Shown here: positions 43,957-52,391 of the stretch, one piece after another | How positions within the stretch are numbered: the stretch's first letter is position 1 | Layout: each line of letters opens with the position of its first letter | Assembly: GCA_050015055.1 (NCBI GenBank) | Contig: JBEKCD010000010.1 | Span: 1 to 64,000 of the forward strand | Length of the DNA stretch: 64,000 nucleotides | From: JBEKCD01 sp050015055 | Lineage (GTDB): Archaea; Thermoproteota; Bathyarchaeia; Bathyarchaeales; Bathycorpusculaceae | Reading direction: 5' to 3' | Notes under the pieces: generated by a model | What the model was told of the DNA's origin: nothing | Database searches by the model: none | The model's input: the letters and a program-made list of their open reading frames with translations, nothing else | Position numbers and translations under genes: made by a program

Positions 43957-44151
43957 CTATATTTCTCGGATTTCACATTGGAGTTTCTTGATTATTTCCT
44001 CAGCCTTCAACGGCTCAACTTTTAAAGTGTAAAGCCTGCTTGGTGTCCGAAGCTTCAGTTTCACGACGCCCTGCAATCTTTTCACTGCACAGTATTCAGC
44101 GTTTCCACTGATTTCGACGAATCTTTCAGGATCAGAGATTTCCGAAGGCAT
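43957..44151 (-). CDS. rpl38e: Ribosomal protein eL38
   Basis: 64 residues. EYCAVKRLQGVVKLKLRTPS and LYTLKVEPLKAEEIIKKLQC match eL38, a large-subunit protein shared by eukaryotes and some Thermoproteota. The size is normal (60-70 residues). This protein is absent from most Euryarchaeota, so it supports the lineage call. It is convergent with the zinc-ribbon gene and lies alone. Confidence 0.88.
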   Translation of the reverse strand: MPSEISDPERFVEISGNAEYCAVKRLQGVVKLKLRTPSRLYTLKVEPLKAEEIIKKLQCEIREI

Positions 44152-44385
44152 ACCAATTCACGCTCGTTCAGCGCATTCATGGTTCATGCTCAAGTTCTTA
44201 TTTGTTTTGGTAGCTTGCTAAACGGAGCGCGCGCGATCTTGCTTTCTATAGCCAGAATACGGAGAACCGAGTGAAGGAAGTGTTGAAAGGCTATTAAGGA
44301 CTAGTGCAATATCGAGATTCATTAAGAAGTCGGGCTGTGAGGCAAAATAGGCATCTTTAATCCGAGTGCACCGTTTCTTTCAGAC

Positions 44386-44823
44386 TTGAATCTGATACTT
44401 CAAGCCATCATCCTTGTTGTCCTCGGTTTGGCAATATACGCTAGGCTTAAGCATAGCATAGTGAAACATGCCATGTTGATGGGCAGCGGCATCGTGTTGC
44501 ACACAGTTGCGATAGTTGCCATTATGGTTCCTTCCTTGCTAAGCATGGGCGTCCTCTTGAGGAACCAGCCGATTGGTTTTGCTTTGTTAACGATATCACA
44601 TGCTACGGTAGGGAGCCTCGTAGAAATCATAGGTATCTGGCTCGTAGCGACATGGGTTCTGTTACCTCTCCGTGGGAGTGCGCGCGCAACATGGCGTTCG
44701 AACACAGCCAGCGTTGAAAAATGCTTCAAAAGGAAGAACGTTATGAGAGTCACGATAGCCCTTTGGCTAATGGAAATGATCCTTGGGATCTTCATTTATA
44801 TGATGCTATATCTCCCTGCCTAG
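44386..44823 (+). CDS. DUF420-like four-helix membrane protein
   Basis: 145 residues, almost all in four hydrophobic segments. HSIVKHAMLMGSGIVLHTVA and SHATVGSLVEIIGIWLVATW resemble DUF420 membrane proteins, whose conserved His residues lie in helices. Function unknown; bacterial relatives aid haem-copper oxidase assembly, but no oxidase is in this window. Start is TTG without a clear ribosome site, so the true start is uncertain. A GCGCGCGC run occurs inside it near 44681. Confidence 0.6.
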   Translation: MNLILQAIILVVLGLAIYARLKHSIVKHAMLMGSGIVLHTVAIVAIMVPSLLSMGVLLRNQPIGFALLTISHATVGSLVEIIGIWLVATWVLLPLRGSARATWRSNTASVEKCFKRKNVMRVTIALWLMEMILGIFIYMMLYLPA

Positions 44824-44893
44824 CGTTCGTTTTGGTCAAAGGGAATAAGGGACAAGTTCTGTGAGGTGCCCTCTCTGGGTTGCGCCAGCTTGT

Positions 44894-45532
44894 CTAAGTT
44901 GTCTTTGATGGAGGACTTGGGGCTGTGGGCTGTGACGACGCTGATGTGGCTGGTTCTCGAATGGAGAAGAATGCCACCGCGACCAGTATCCAAGCACTGA
45001 AAACTATGACTAGACCTACGAGAATTATTGTGAGAGCTGCACCTATGAGCAGAAGTATCCCCGCAGTGTTGAACATTTTTTCTCCAGATTTGTCCGCGAG
45101 CGAGTTCAAGGCTCTTCTGCAGTAAACGGCTTCAAGCACGTAGAAGATGAATACGACGAGTAAGGTCAGAATTATGGCTCCAAGGATTCCCGAGAAGCCT
45201 CCTACCTGAGAGAACCAGCCGAAAAACAGCGTTATCACAACAAATGCGACAGCAACAACGCCTATTATACCGAATATGAAGCCGTAGAGCGCGTTTCTGT
45301 ATATGCCATCGTCTCTGTAGTGCTCTGCCAAGTTCTTCATGCCCGTGAGCACGAGTATTATGCCTACAAGACCCAGAACACTGCTGATGGCGCTCGGAAA
45401 TGTTAATTCTGAGGCTCCAAGGCTTATCGAATAGGTCAACGCGATCTCTCCTAATGAACTGACTGCCAGCAAGATGGCGCCTATGCCGCCCCAGGTTTTT
45501 CCTGATTTCAGTTTTTCCAGTTCTGAAATCAT
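44894..45532 (-). CDS. DUF996 membrane protein
   Basis: 212 residues. ISELEKLKSGKTWGGIGAIL at the N-terminus and KNLAEHYRDDGIYRNALYGF in the middle are characteristic of DUF996, an archaeal multi-helix membrane family of unknown function. About six hydrophobic helices are seen and a Ser/Pro-rich tail. The ATG at 45532 is preceded by GAGGCA; an upstream ATG at 45637 would add 35 unlike residues. A TATA-like TTATAT lies about 38 bases upstream. Confidence 0.75.
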   Translation of the reverse strand: MISELEKLKSGKTWGGIGAILLAVSSLGEIALTYSISLGASELTFPSAISSVLGLVGIILVLTGMKNLAEHYRDDGIYRNALYGFIFGIIGVVAVAFVVITLFFGWFSQVGGFSGILGAIILTLLVVFIFYVLEAVYCRRALNSLADKSGEKMFNTAGILLLIGAALTIILVGLVIVFSAWILVAVAFFSIREPATSASSQPTAPSPPSKTT

Positions 45533-45927
45533 TTTTGTGCCTCTCAAAGCCGTTTGATTTATCACACGATATAAGTCTTTCAGAATTTTGAACCAAACGC
45601 ACTTGATGCCTTCATGAGAATCTCTTTCCAGAGACATTTGGAAACTCTGGCGCGCGCCAAGTTCCGCACTGCTTTTGCTTTAGACGCACTCGCCGAAAGT
45701 AAAGGGTTTCAATTTCTTCAATTGAAAGAAAATAAAGCCTCGCCACGTTTGCAGGGCCCTGGTTTTCGTCTTTTTCAGGCACAAACTTGTCTTTTTCAAT
45801 CGTGTCAACTGAAAAAAGAACCAAATGTTTCAAGAAGCTAAGTATTATTGGATGAGTGGGGTGGATGGCGGATCTCCTTCTCCTATCCCTTCTACCGTCC
45901 CCCTCATGAAACTACTTTTTCCAAGGG
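45533..45927. other. 395-base noncoding gap with inverted repeat
   Basis: No gene is supported. It holds GGCGCGCGCC at 45649-45658 and a perfect inverted repeat at 45707-45727, TTTCAATT and AATTGAAA around a five-base spacer, about 180 bases upstream of the DUF996 gene and outside any obvious promoter. A 75-codon open frame on the plus strand has no family features. Confidence 0.5.
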
Positions 45928-46674
45928 CTAGGGGGAATAATCTGCTATCTTACAGGCTTGGGCGACAACCTGACGCTGTCGTTGATCCAGCAGGGGTCTG
46001 ACTTCTTGAGCTGCCAAAACAAACAACTGAAGTGCTGCTTTACAGGTATCTTCGAAGCTTTGTCCGCCTTCTCCTAGAGCGACACTCTGAACCTGAGACC
46101 ACTTCATTCCCATTCTCTCAGAGACCAGATTCCACAGAGTGTTTTCTGTGTCATACAGGATTCGATAATGTACGGCCAGTATCGGAGCCATGTGAGTTGC
46201 CAGAAGCGACCGCTGGACCGCCGCGGCGTTTGTGCGCCCGAGTTGCAAATTGCCGACTAGCCTATGAACCTCTTCAGCCCACCCAGTGAACTCTTCCCCG
46301 ACCCACCTATCCACATTCTTGCCCAAAGAGTCCCACCGCCAATCTTGAGCTTCCTGTTTAAGGGCCTTCGCGATTCCCTCTGGATCATAGATTATTGCTG
46401 CACTCCGCCAAGCAAGGATGATTCCGCCAGCTTTGCCGGAGTCTTTGAAGGCCTGGCGGTGTTGCCTGGCAGTTGCCCAAGAAGTTGAGAACAAGAAGCC
46501 CTGATACTGTTCAAGCCTGTAATGTGGCCCTCTGCCTATGGCGTGAATATCGATGTCTGACTCTGTGTAAGCATCGCCACGCACCCTGCTGCCCCACAGA
46601 ACTACTGCTTCCGCTCCTTGATCTTCGAGTCTACGAGAAAACAATTTGCTTACCTGCAACACTCTTCTATCCAT
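45928..46674 (-). CDS. Nucleotidyltransferase-domain protein
   Basis: 248 residues. The Pol-beta-type motif GSRVRGDAYTESDIDIHAIG (GS...DxD) is in the first 45 residues; the second half is helical (residues ~130-240) as in kanamycin-nucleotidyltransferase or MNT-like proteins. A third catalytic Asp is not obvious but could be in IIYDPEG. It is not paired with a HEPN gene nearby, so a toxin-antitoxin role is not supported. The substrate is unknown. ATG start. Confidence 0.75.
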   Translation of the reverse strand: MDRRVLQVSKLFSRRLEDQGAEAVVLWGSRVRGDAYTESDIDIHAIGRGPHYRLEQYQGFLFSTSWATARQHRQAFKDSGKAGGIILAWRSAAIIYDPEGIAKALKQEAQDWRWDSLGKNVDRWVGEEFTGWAEEVHRLVGNLQLGRTNAAAVQRSLLATHMAPILAVHYRILYDTENTLWNLVSERMGMKWSQVQSVALGEGGQSFEDTCKAALQLFVLAAQEVRPLLDQRQRQVVAQACKIADYSP

Positions 46675-46814
46675 AGGGCAACTGTCCGCACGTTCGATTC
46701 ACAGTTCAAAGGTTCTTATGCTTTACGGGAGCATTCAGAAGCAGACAAGTCTAAAACGCTACAACCATTTTAAAGGAACCTCTTCAAATGGCAAGTCCGT
46801 GCACGATAGTGTTG

Positions 46815-46951
46815 TGGCGCCGGGAGTGGGACTCGAACCCGCGCGGCCCCGAAGGGCCACAGGCTCTCAAGCGCGTTTGCGCCTCAAGGCCTGCGCATTA
46901 ATCCACTCTGCCTACGGGATGGTGAGACACGTATCTGACCATTATCCCGGC
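46815..46951 (-). tRNA. tRNA-Ser(UGA) with two introns
   Basis: The acceptor halves GCCGGGA (46951-46945) and TCCCGGC (46825-46819) pair perfectly, with G73 and encoded CCA. Anticodon stem CAGGC/GCCTG encloses CTTGAGA once a 17-base insertion is removed (46882-46866), giving anticodon UGA. A second insertion of 31 bases lies between positions 8 and 9 (46943-46913). It forms a textbook bulge-helix-bulge: central helix CGGG/CCCG, bulges ATA and TAG, inner helix ATGGT/ACCAT. After removal the D-stem GCA/TGC and the long variable arm (GGCCC TTCG GGGCC) of tRNA-Ser are correct. The T-stem has one C-A mismatch. The serine identity rests on anticodon, G73 and the variable arm. Confidence 0.85.
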
Positions 46952-47194
46952 GTATTGTTCCGGCACCAAGTGTGGTTAGCTCATCTAATTCGCTCCATCT
47001 TAAAATGTTTACCCCAAGACGGCTCTGTTAACTCTTAGGGTCTTCAAGAAGTCTGTTAACTGTCGAGGCTTAGCGCGGGCATTCTTGTTTTTTCATCTTC
47101 GCGATCTGTCAGGTGAGTGCAATAACCTTATAGGTTGACCAGCTGAATGTTCGAAACGGGCTCTGCACTCTACTATATAGAGGGAGATAGTGTC

Positions 47195-48400
47195 ATGATC
47201 AAGGATTTGACCGCGTTTTATTCGAAGAATGCTCTGAGCATGAAACGTTCTGAGATAAGGGAACTTCTGAAGGTTAGTCGCGTTCCAGGCATGATTTCTT
47301 TTGCAGGTGGGCTTCCTGCTTCAGAGACTTTTCCGGTTAAGGAACTGGAGGAGATATCCTGCGAAATGCTGCGACAGAGAGGTGCGACCGCTCTTCAGTA
47401 TGGTACCACTGAGGGAGAGGCTCCGTTGCGTGAAGAGATCAGCAAGTGGATGATGCACGAGAAGTCAACAGTCAAACCTGAGAACATTCTGGTCACTGCA
47501 GGCTCGCAGCAGGGCTTGGATATAGTTTCAAAAGTGTTTCTCGACCCTAAAGACATCGTAGTGTTGGAGTTGCCCAGCTACATAGGCGGATTGCAGGCTT
47601 TCGCCGCTTACAGGGCCAAGATGATTGGGGTGCCGCAAGACGAGGACGGAATGAGGATGGACCTGCTCGAAAAGGTGCTGGCGAGGCTTGCAAAGAGAAA
47701 GAAGAAGCCGAAGTTCATCTATGTAGTGCCAGACTTTCAAAACCCGTCAGGCGTCACTCTCCCGTTGGAAAGGCGCAAGAGGCTTTTGGAACTGGCCTAT
47801 CAACACGAAGTCCCGATTCTTGAAGACAGCCCCTATCGAGACCTGCGGTTCAGAGGAGAAGGCGTTCCCGCCATATATAGTTTGGACACGGAGAAACAAG
47901 TGATAGCATTAGGCACTTTCTCCAAGATACTCTGTCCAGGTTTGAGGTTGGCTTGGATCATGGCGCCTTCGGAATGGATGGACCGGATGGTGGTTGCTAA
48001 ACAGAGCATGGATCTGTGCTGTCCCACTTACAACCAATTGATAGTGGCCGAATTTATGAAACGCGGACTTATGCAGAAGCAGGTTGAGAGCGTCCGACGG
48101 TTGTACAGCAGGAAAGTCGAAGCCATGCTCACAGCCTTGAAAAAGTACATGCCCAAAGGTGTAACGTGGACGCATCCCGAAGGTGGACTCTTTCTCTGGG
48201 TAAAGCTGCCCAAGAAAATGAGCGCAAACGAACTGTTACCTAAAGCAATCGAAGACAAGGTAGCGTACGTAATCGGGTCGGCTTTCTACTGCAACGGCAA
48301 AGGACAGAACACTATGCGACTGAATTTCTCTTACCCCTCAGAACAACAGATAGATGAAGGAATCCACCGGCTGGCCAATATGATCAGAGAGAACATGTAA
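47195..48400 (+). CDS. PLP-dependent class I/II aminotransferase
   Basis: 401 residues. MISFAGGLPASETFPVKEL at the start and LQYGTTEGEAPLREEISKWM are typical of 2-aminoadipate/aromatic-type (Lys/aspartate family) aminotransferases; the PLP lysine lies in ALGTFSKILCPGLRLAWI and the substrate arginine in TMRLNFSYPSE. It probably transaminates an aromatic or 2-oxo-dicarboxylic amino acid; specificity is uncertain. GGGAGA lies nine bases before the ATG. An in-frame ATG at 47147 is less likely. A single gene, not clearly in an operon. Confidence 0.88.
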   Translation: MIKDLTAFYSKNALSMKRSEIRELLKVSRVPGMISFAGGLPASETFPVKELEEISCEMLRQRGATALQYGTTEGEAPLREEISKWMMHEKSTVKPENILVTAGSQQGLDIVSKVFLDPKDIVVLELPSYIGGLQAFAAYRAKMIGVPQDEDGMRMDLLEKVLARLAKRKKKPKFIYVVPDFQNPSGVTLPLERRKRLLELAYQHEVPILEDSPYRDLRFRGEGVPAIYSLDTEKQVIALGTFSKILCPGLRLAWIMAPSEWMDRMVVAKQSMDLCCPTYNQLIVAEFMKRGLMQKQVESVRRLYSRKVEAMLTALKKYMPKGVTWTHPEGGLFLWVKLPKKMSANELLPKAIEDKVAYVIGSAFYCNGKGQNTMRLNFSYPSEQQIDEGIHRLANMIRENM

Positions 48401-48549
48401 CAGAATCCCAAGATCCTCAACTAGAATTGAAAACCGAGCTTTTCTGAGGGACAGTCAGACTGCAAGTTCCATGACGACATGCAGCCCATGGAGCAAACTC
48501 GCCCGCGCTAGTTATTGCGTTTGCTAGTTCAGTCTCTAGTAGGACTTGA

Positions 48550-48788
48550 CTATTTGCTTAGAAGCTGTGTTTTTCCTTGTTCCTTCTTCTTTGTCCCATT
48601 CTTCATCATGTACAACCCGACAAACAGGAAAACGATACTGCCAAAGATTTCAGGTCCAAAGGTTACCAAGCTCAAACCAGTGCTGATTGCCAAGGTGTAC
48701 CAGAATACGTTGAACAGGACAATGACAGAAATTGCACAGAATATCAACCCCCACCCCAGAAAACCCTTGTCTTTTCACCCTCAAACAT
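48550..48788 (-). CDS. Small two-helix membrane protein with apparent frameshift
   Basis: From a TTG at 48747 the frame gives 65 residues: FCAISVIVLFNVFWYTLAIS, a loop, FGSIVFLFVGLYMMK and a lysine-rich tail, i.e. two transmembrane segments. Just upstream another frame opens with ATG at 48788 and reads MFEGEKTR. Adding one A to the AAAA run at about 48772 joins both into MFEGEKDKGFLGWGLIFCAI, a natural start for such a protein (about 79 residues). So either a one-base loss or a sequencing error split the start. I do not recognise the family. Confidence 0.5.
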
Positions 48789-49125
48789 GGCTTATCAAGC
48801 ACTACTATCATAATGCAAGAAATATTAAAGATACTCAGTATACGCCAACACAGACACAATGACATAACACAATACTAGATATTCTTGTGCACACAATCCT
48901 CAGAACTCCGATAGAAAACCTCTCCTTGGTCTCTGAAAGTAGTCTCCATAAAACAGAGAAAAAAGATGATATGCAGCCATTTGGTTTATGAAAAAAGCAT
49001 TCAACAGGATGGTACCCACTATAGAATTCTGCTTATTCCCGACGCGCGCGCAGGCTTTGAATATGTACGCTACAGCGAAAAGGACGAAGTGGCTATATAC
49101 AGGAAACGAAAGTAGACTATCTCAG
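48789..49125. other. 337-base gap with the tRNA-Val promoter
   Basis: No gene is supported. A TATA element CTATATAC (49093-49100) lies about 30 bases before the tRNA-Val 5' end at 49126. A GCGCGCGC run near 49043 precedes it. The rest is A/T-rich without recognisable content. Confidence 0.55.
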
Positions 49126-49203
49126 GGGCCGGTAGTCTAGCTCGGTTAGGACATCTGCTTGACGTGCAGAAGGTCGCCGGTTCAAGTCCGGTCCGGCCCA
49201 CCA
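49126..49203 (+). tRNA. tRNA-Val(GAC)
   Basis: Acceptor GGGCCGG pairs with CCGGCCC, followed by A73 and encoded CCA at the 3' end. The anticodon stem TCTGC/GCAGA encloses TTGACGT, giving anticodon GAC (valine). The T-arm CCGGTTCAAGTCCGG is regular. No intron. Confidence 0.92.
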
Positions 49204-49400
49204 TTTACTGTTTTTGTCTGTTGAAACTGTTAAGAATTGTGTTATTATTTGTTCCAAATGGTTTTCAAACGTCTTAGACAAATTGAAGCGCCCGCGCAAT
49301 CTCTCTCGAGCCTCTTAGTTCTTTTTAACCTCTCTGTTGCGACATAGGCGCGGGGAACCTCTTGCAAGATTTTTTTCTAGATCAGAATTTTCGCGCGACT

Positions 49401-49853
49401 TCATGTAAGTTTGTTGAGTCTATTAGTTATGTTTAGGAAGGTGTAGACGGCTTTTAGGTACTCCGTGAATGCTAGGTCTTTCTGCTTTGGGTGGTATTTG
49501 AAGTCTTGTCCCATTTTCTTGTAGAGTTTTTCAATTATCTCTATTTCGAGCAGTTTTGCTCCTGGACCAATCATCTCTTCAATCGATTTGGTGAACTCTT
49601 CTGTTTTGTATGGGATTTCCTGTTTGCAGATCTTGAAGGTCTTTTCCAGATGGAAGTAGATTACTTGTTTTGCTGTTCTTCCTAAAGTAGAGAAGGTTTC
49701 ATCGACTGCGTCAAGTACAAGCTCTTGATAGCTGCCTTTGGATTGTGGAAAAGCCTCAAGGAATACTCCATGACTGCCTGCGCTTGTCTCCATTGCCGCA
49801 AAAGGCGAGTTCACTTCCTGTTCGTATTGTTTTGACGTAAATACATTCTTCAT
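49401..49853 (-). CDS. NitrOD5-like alpha-helical protein
   Basis: 150 residues, mainly helical. The central segment (KQVIYFHLEKTFKICKQEIP then YKTEEFTKSIEEM) and GAKLLEIEIIEKLYKKMGQD resemble the NitrOD5 domain of Thaumarchaeota and Bathyarchaeia, an output domain of unknown activity. It lacks a DNA-binding or membrane segment. The ATG at 49853 has GGAGGT eight bases upstream, better than the ATG at 49868. Family assignment is from memory of the motif and is moderate. It lies in a gene-poor stretch beside a divergent PolB gene. Confidence 0.6.
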   Translation of the reverse strand: MKNVFTSKQYEQEVNSPFAAMETSAGSHGVFLEAFPQSKGSYQELVLDAVDETFSTLGRTAKQVIYFHLEKTFKICKQEIPYKTEEFTKSIEEMIGPGAKLLEIEIIEKLYKKMGQDFKYHPKQKDLAFTEYLKAVYTFLNITNRLNKLT

Positions 49854-50202
49854 ACATTCTACCTCCATCTGTAGTTGTGTTGTACTGTTTTATTGTTACA
49901 CGCCTATACAATACGTCTTATATCACATGATTTCATATATAGCTTATTCCGAAAATCGATATATCCTAGCGCTCGCCACCCGGTGAAGCTTATGAATTTG
50001 AATTGCAATTGCGCGCAACCCCACAAAAAAACTCGTTCTTATTGGATCCTGGGTTATTTCCTGAAGAAGCTGTTGAGAACTGAGTGACTAGATGTTTAAG
50101 CAACACATGAGTTACTGAAACGCTCCCTGTGACGTCCATATGTTATTTAATGTCCTTGAGCATTAGTGTGATCTAAAAAGGAATTGTCTGGTAAGTGAGT
50201 CT
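49854..50202. other. 349-base divergent promoter region
   Basis: Between two divergent genes. It contains A/T-rich boxes near 49905-49970 for the NitrOD5-like gene and ATGTTATTTAATGT near 50139-50152 for the polymerase, and a GCGCGC at 50011-50016. No open frame with recognisable content. Confidence 0.5.
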
Positions 50203-52101
50203 TTGAACCTTCTCTGCCTTCTGGACGCAAAGGTAACAGAGACAAACGCAATCAAGCTTGAATTCGTGGACAGCAACGGCGAATATCAGGAAACGGTTGA
50301 TGTTGGATATAAGCCCTATTTCCTCGTTGAATGGCCGTTGAAAGATGAAGACAAGGAAATAATCAAGTATTTCAGTGGAGAAATTCAACCTGTAGAAAAG
50401 ACCGACTTGTGCTCAAACACAAAGAGAATTTACGGAAAAGTCTATTGGCCCAATGCCAGAATCGCTGCGAAAGCCGCGGAGAAGCTTCCTCAACATTGGG
50501 AAAGCGAAGTCGAATTCGAGAAATCCTACGTTCATGATCGAGGACTCGTGTTTGGCGCTCCCCATTCTGCGCAAGATTTGAAGACATCGCTGAAAGTGCC
50601 ACTTGAGGTCACGCATAAATTTGAAACCCTGTTCAAAGAGATTCAGGCCAGCGACCCATTGAAGTATGAGCAAATCAGATACTGGTTCAACCTTCTTAAT
50701 CAACCGCTACCCAAGCTGACCCCCAATTTTTTCGGCAAACAAGCAGACCTAGGCGAAGTTAACAGAGCCTTCATGTTGGCAAGAATTGCAAACATTCCCA
50801 TAACTGAGGCTTTCAACAGTAGACACGTGAGTAGCTGGATTAAGGCCATCATGTACGCGTATTTGCGAAAGAACGACATTCTCATCCCCTCTTCTGAAGA
50901 GCTAAGAAGAGGAAGACAGACTCAAGCCGTGCCAGGAGCATTGACGATTGCGCCGAAAGCGGGAACTTATTTTAACACGGTCGTCTGCGATTTCGAAAGT
51001 CTGTATGCAAGCTGCATAGACAGTTTCAACCTTTCCCACGAAACAGTCGACTGCGCTCACGATGAATGCAAGACCAACAGAATCCCCGACGTTGAATACA
51101 GTTTCTGCACAAAACGCAGAGGCTTCTACGCAGTCCTTGTCGGCGCTTTGAAAGAGTTACGCATCAAGGTCTTCAAGCCAGCTTCAAAAGACAACTCCCT
51201 GTCCGAAGAAGAGAGAGAAATCTCCCACGCCGCATCAAAACTGCTAAAACTAATCCTCGTCTCGAGCTACGGTGTTACCGTCAGAATTCATGGAATAGCA
51301 TGCCGTCCTTTGGCTGAAGCCATCACCGGCTGCGGCCGTCACGTCTTGAGAGAAAGTTGGAGAATGGCAGAAGAAAACGGCTTGAATCCCCTTTATGGCG
51401 ACACCGATTCACTGTTTCTGGATAATGCTTCAAACGCTCAAGTCGAATGGCTGATCAACACGGCCAAAAACAGGTTTCGATTGGACTTAGCCGTGGATAA
51501 GCGTTACAACCTGTGCGTTTTACCTAAGGCAAAGAAAGCGTACTTCGGAATCCTGCCTGACGGAACGCCTGACATCAAAGGAGTAACCGCGATCAAGTCT
51601 AATTCGCCCCGGTACATCAGAGACGTCTTCGAACGATGTGTGAAAGAGCTTTCCACAGTGAAAAACCTGCCAGAATATTCTGAAGGAAAGGACCGGATCA
51701 AAAAAGTCGTAAGAAATGCCGTAGCAGATTTGAAAAACGGAAACGTCAGGCTTGAAGACTTGATCTATTCCGTACGGCTCTACTTTGACCCTGACGAGAA
51801 AATAGGCGACATGAAAACAGCACATCAACCCTACCAATGCGCGTTGCAACTCATGAACGCTGGCAGGAAACTGAAAAAAGGGGACACTGTCTCCTTCGTA
51901 AAAGTGAAACCCTTCAGGCATGGAAAAAGAACTTTCACCGTCAAACCAGCGGAATTTGTCAAAGACCTTTCGGAAACAAATGTTAATGACTACATTCGGA
52001 ATTTGTTGACAGCTTTGAACCAAACCCTTGAATCCATGGACATAAAACTCGAAGAGCAAAGAGAAGCTGAAATTTCCAAATGGTTCAATGGATTTTCCTA
52101 A
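50203..52101 (+). CDS. Family-B DNA polymerase lacking the 3'-5' exonuclease domain
   Basis: 632 residues, shorter than archaeal PolB (about 780 or more). The palm is intact: motif A CDFESLYASCI (Asp263; usual Pro replaced by Ala), motif B KLILVSSYGV (Lys and Tyr kept, usual Asn replaced by Val), motif C YGDTDSLF (Asp400-Asp402) and KKAYFG. The N-terminal domain is present, but the exonuclease motifs (DxE, Nx2-3FD, Yx3D) are missing; only its last helices (residues ~185-235) remain. It is therefore a proofreading-less polymerase, perhaps for repair or a mobile element. TTG start. It differs from inactivated PolB2 by its intact acidic triad. Confidence 0.85.
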   Translation: MNLLCLLDAKVTETNAIKLEFVDSNGEYQETVDVGYKPYFLVEWPLKDEDKEIIKYFSGEIQPVEKTDLCSNTKRIYGKVYWPNARIAAKAAEKLPQHWESEVEFEKSYVHDRGLVFGAPHSAQDLKTSLKVPLEVTHKFETLFKEIQASDPLKYEQIRYWFNLLNQPLPKLTPNFFGKQADLGEVNRAFMLARIANIPITEAFNSRHVSSWIKAIMYAYLRKNDILIPSSEELRRGRQTQAVPGALTIAPKAGTYFNTVVCDFESLYASCIDSFNLSHETVDCAHDECKTNRIPDVEYSFCTKRRGFYAVLVGALKELRIKVFKPASKDNSLSEEEREISHAASKLLKLILVSSYGVTVRIHGIACRPLAEAITGCGRHVLRESWRMAEENGLNPLYGDTDSLFLDNASNAQVEWLINTAKNRFRLDLAVDKRYNLCVLPKAKKAYFGILPDGTPDIKGVTAIKSNSPRYIRDVFERCVKELSTVKNLPEYSEGKDRIKKVVRNAVADLKNGNVRLEDLIYSVRLYFDPDEKIGDMKTAHQPYQCALQLMNAGRKLKKGDTVSFVKVKPFRHGKRTFTVKPAEFVKDLSETNVNDYIRNLLTALNQTLESMDIKLEEQREAEISKWFNGFS

Positions 52102-52106
52102 GCTCA

Positions 52107-52124
52107 TGTGAAGGTTTTTTCACA
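52107..52124 (+). terminator. Hairpin after the polymerase gene
   Basis: TGTGAA and TTCACA flank GGTTTT, six bases after the stop codon. It is a perfect 6-bp stem with a T-rich loop and could end transcription; archaeal terminators are mostly T-runs, so the call is tentative. Confidence 0.35.
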
Positions 52125-52391
52125 AGATTCTTCTCAGCAATATAGGTCATGCGTTTGCTTGGAGCACAGACTCCTACAGAAGAGAAGAATTGTTCGCTGA
52201 CCTTAGGCTCCTTCTGCCGGCTTTCTCTCTTCTTTCAATACGCCCGGGGGAAGGGGCAGAGGAATGTCGAGGGGGCGGTTCAAGCGCGCGAGCATGAATT
52301 GCTCACGAAGCAAAGGGTGATCTATTTCTGTAAGTTTATGATTTGAAAAACGCAGAAGGTGTGGTGTAGCCCATGACACAACAACTTCAGT

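Noticed and set aside
45614..45841. 75-codon open frame on the plus strand
   Set aside because: No recognisable content; it overlaps an inverted repeat and GCGCGC motif in a noncoding gap.
45928..46674. Nucleotidyltransferase as half of a MNT-HEPN toxin-antitoxin pair
   Set aside because: No HEPN gene is adjacent; the neighbours are DUF996 and a tRNA.
46817..46920. tRNA-Leu call for the intron-containing tRNA
   Set aside because: A GAG anticodon breaks the CAGGC/GCCTG stem; G73 and the long arm fit serine, and the real 5' end lies at 46951.
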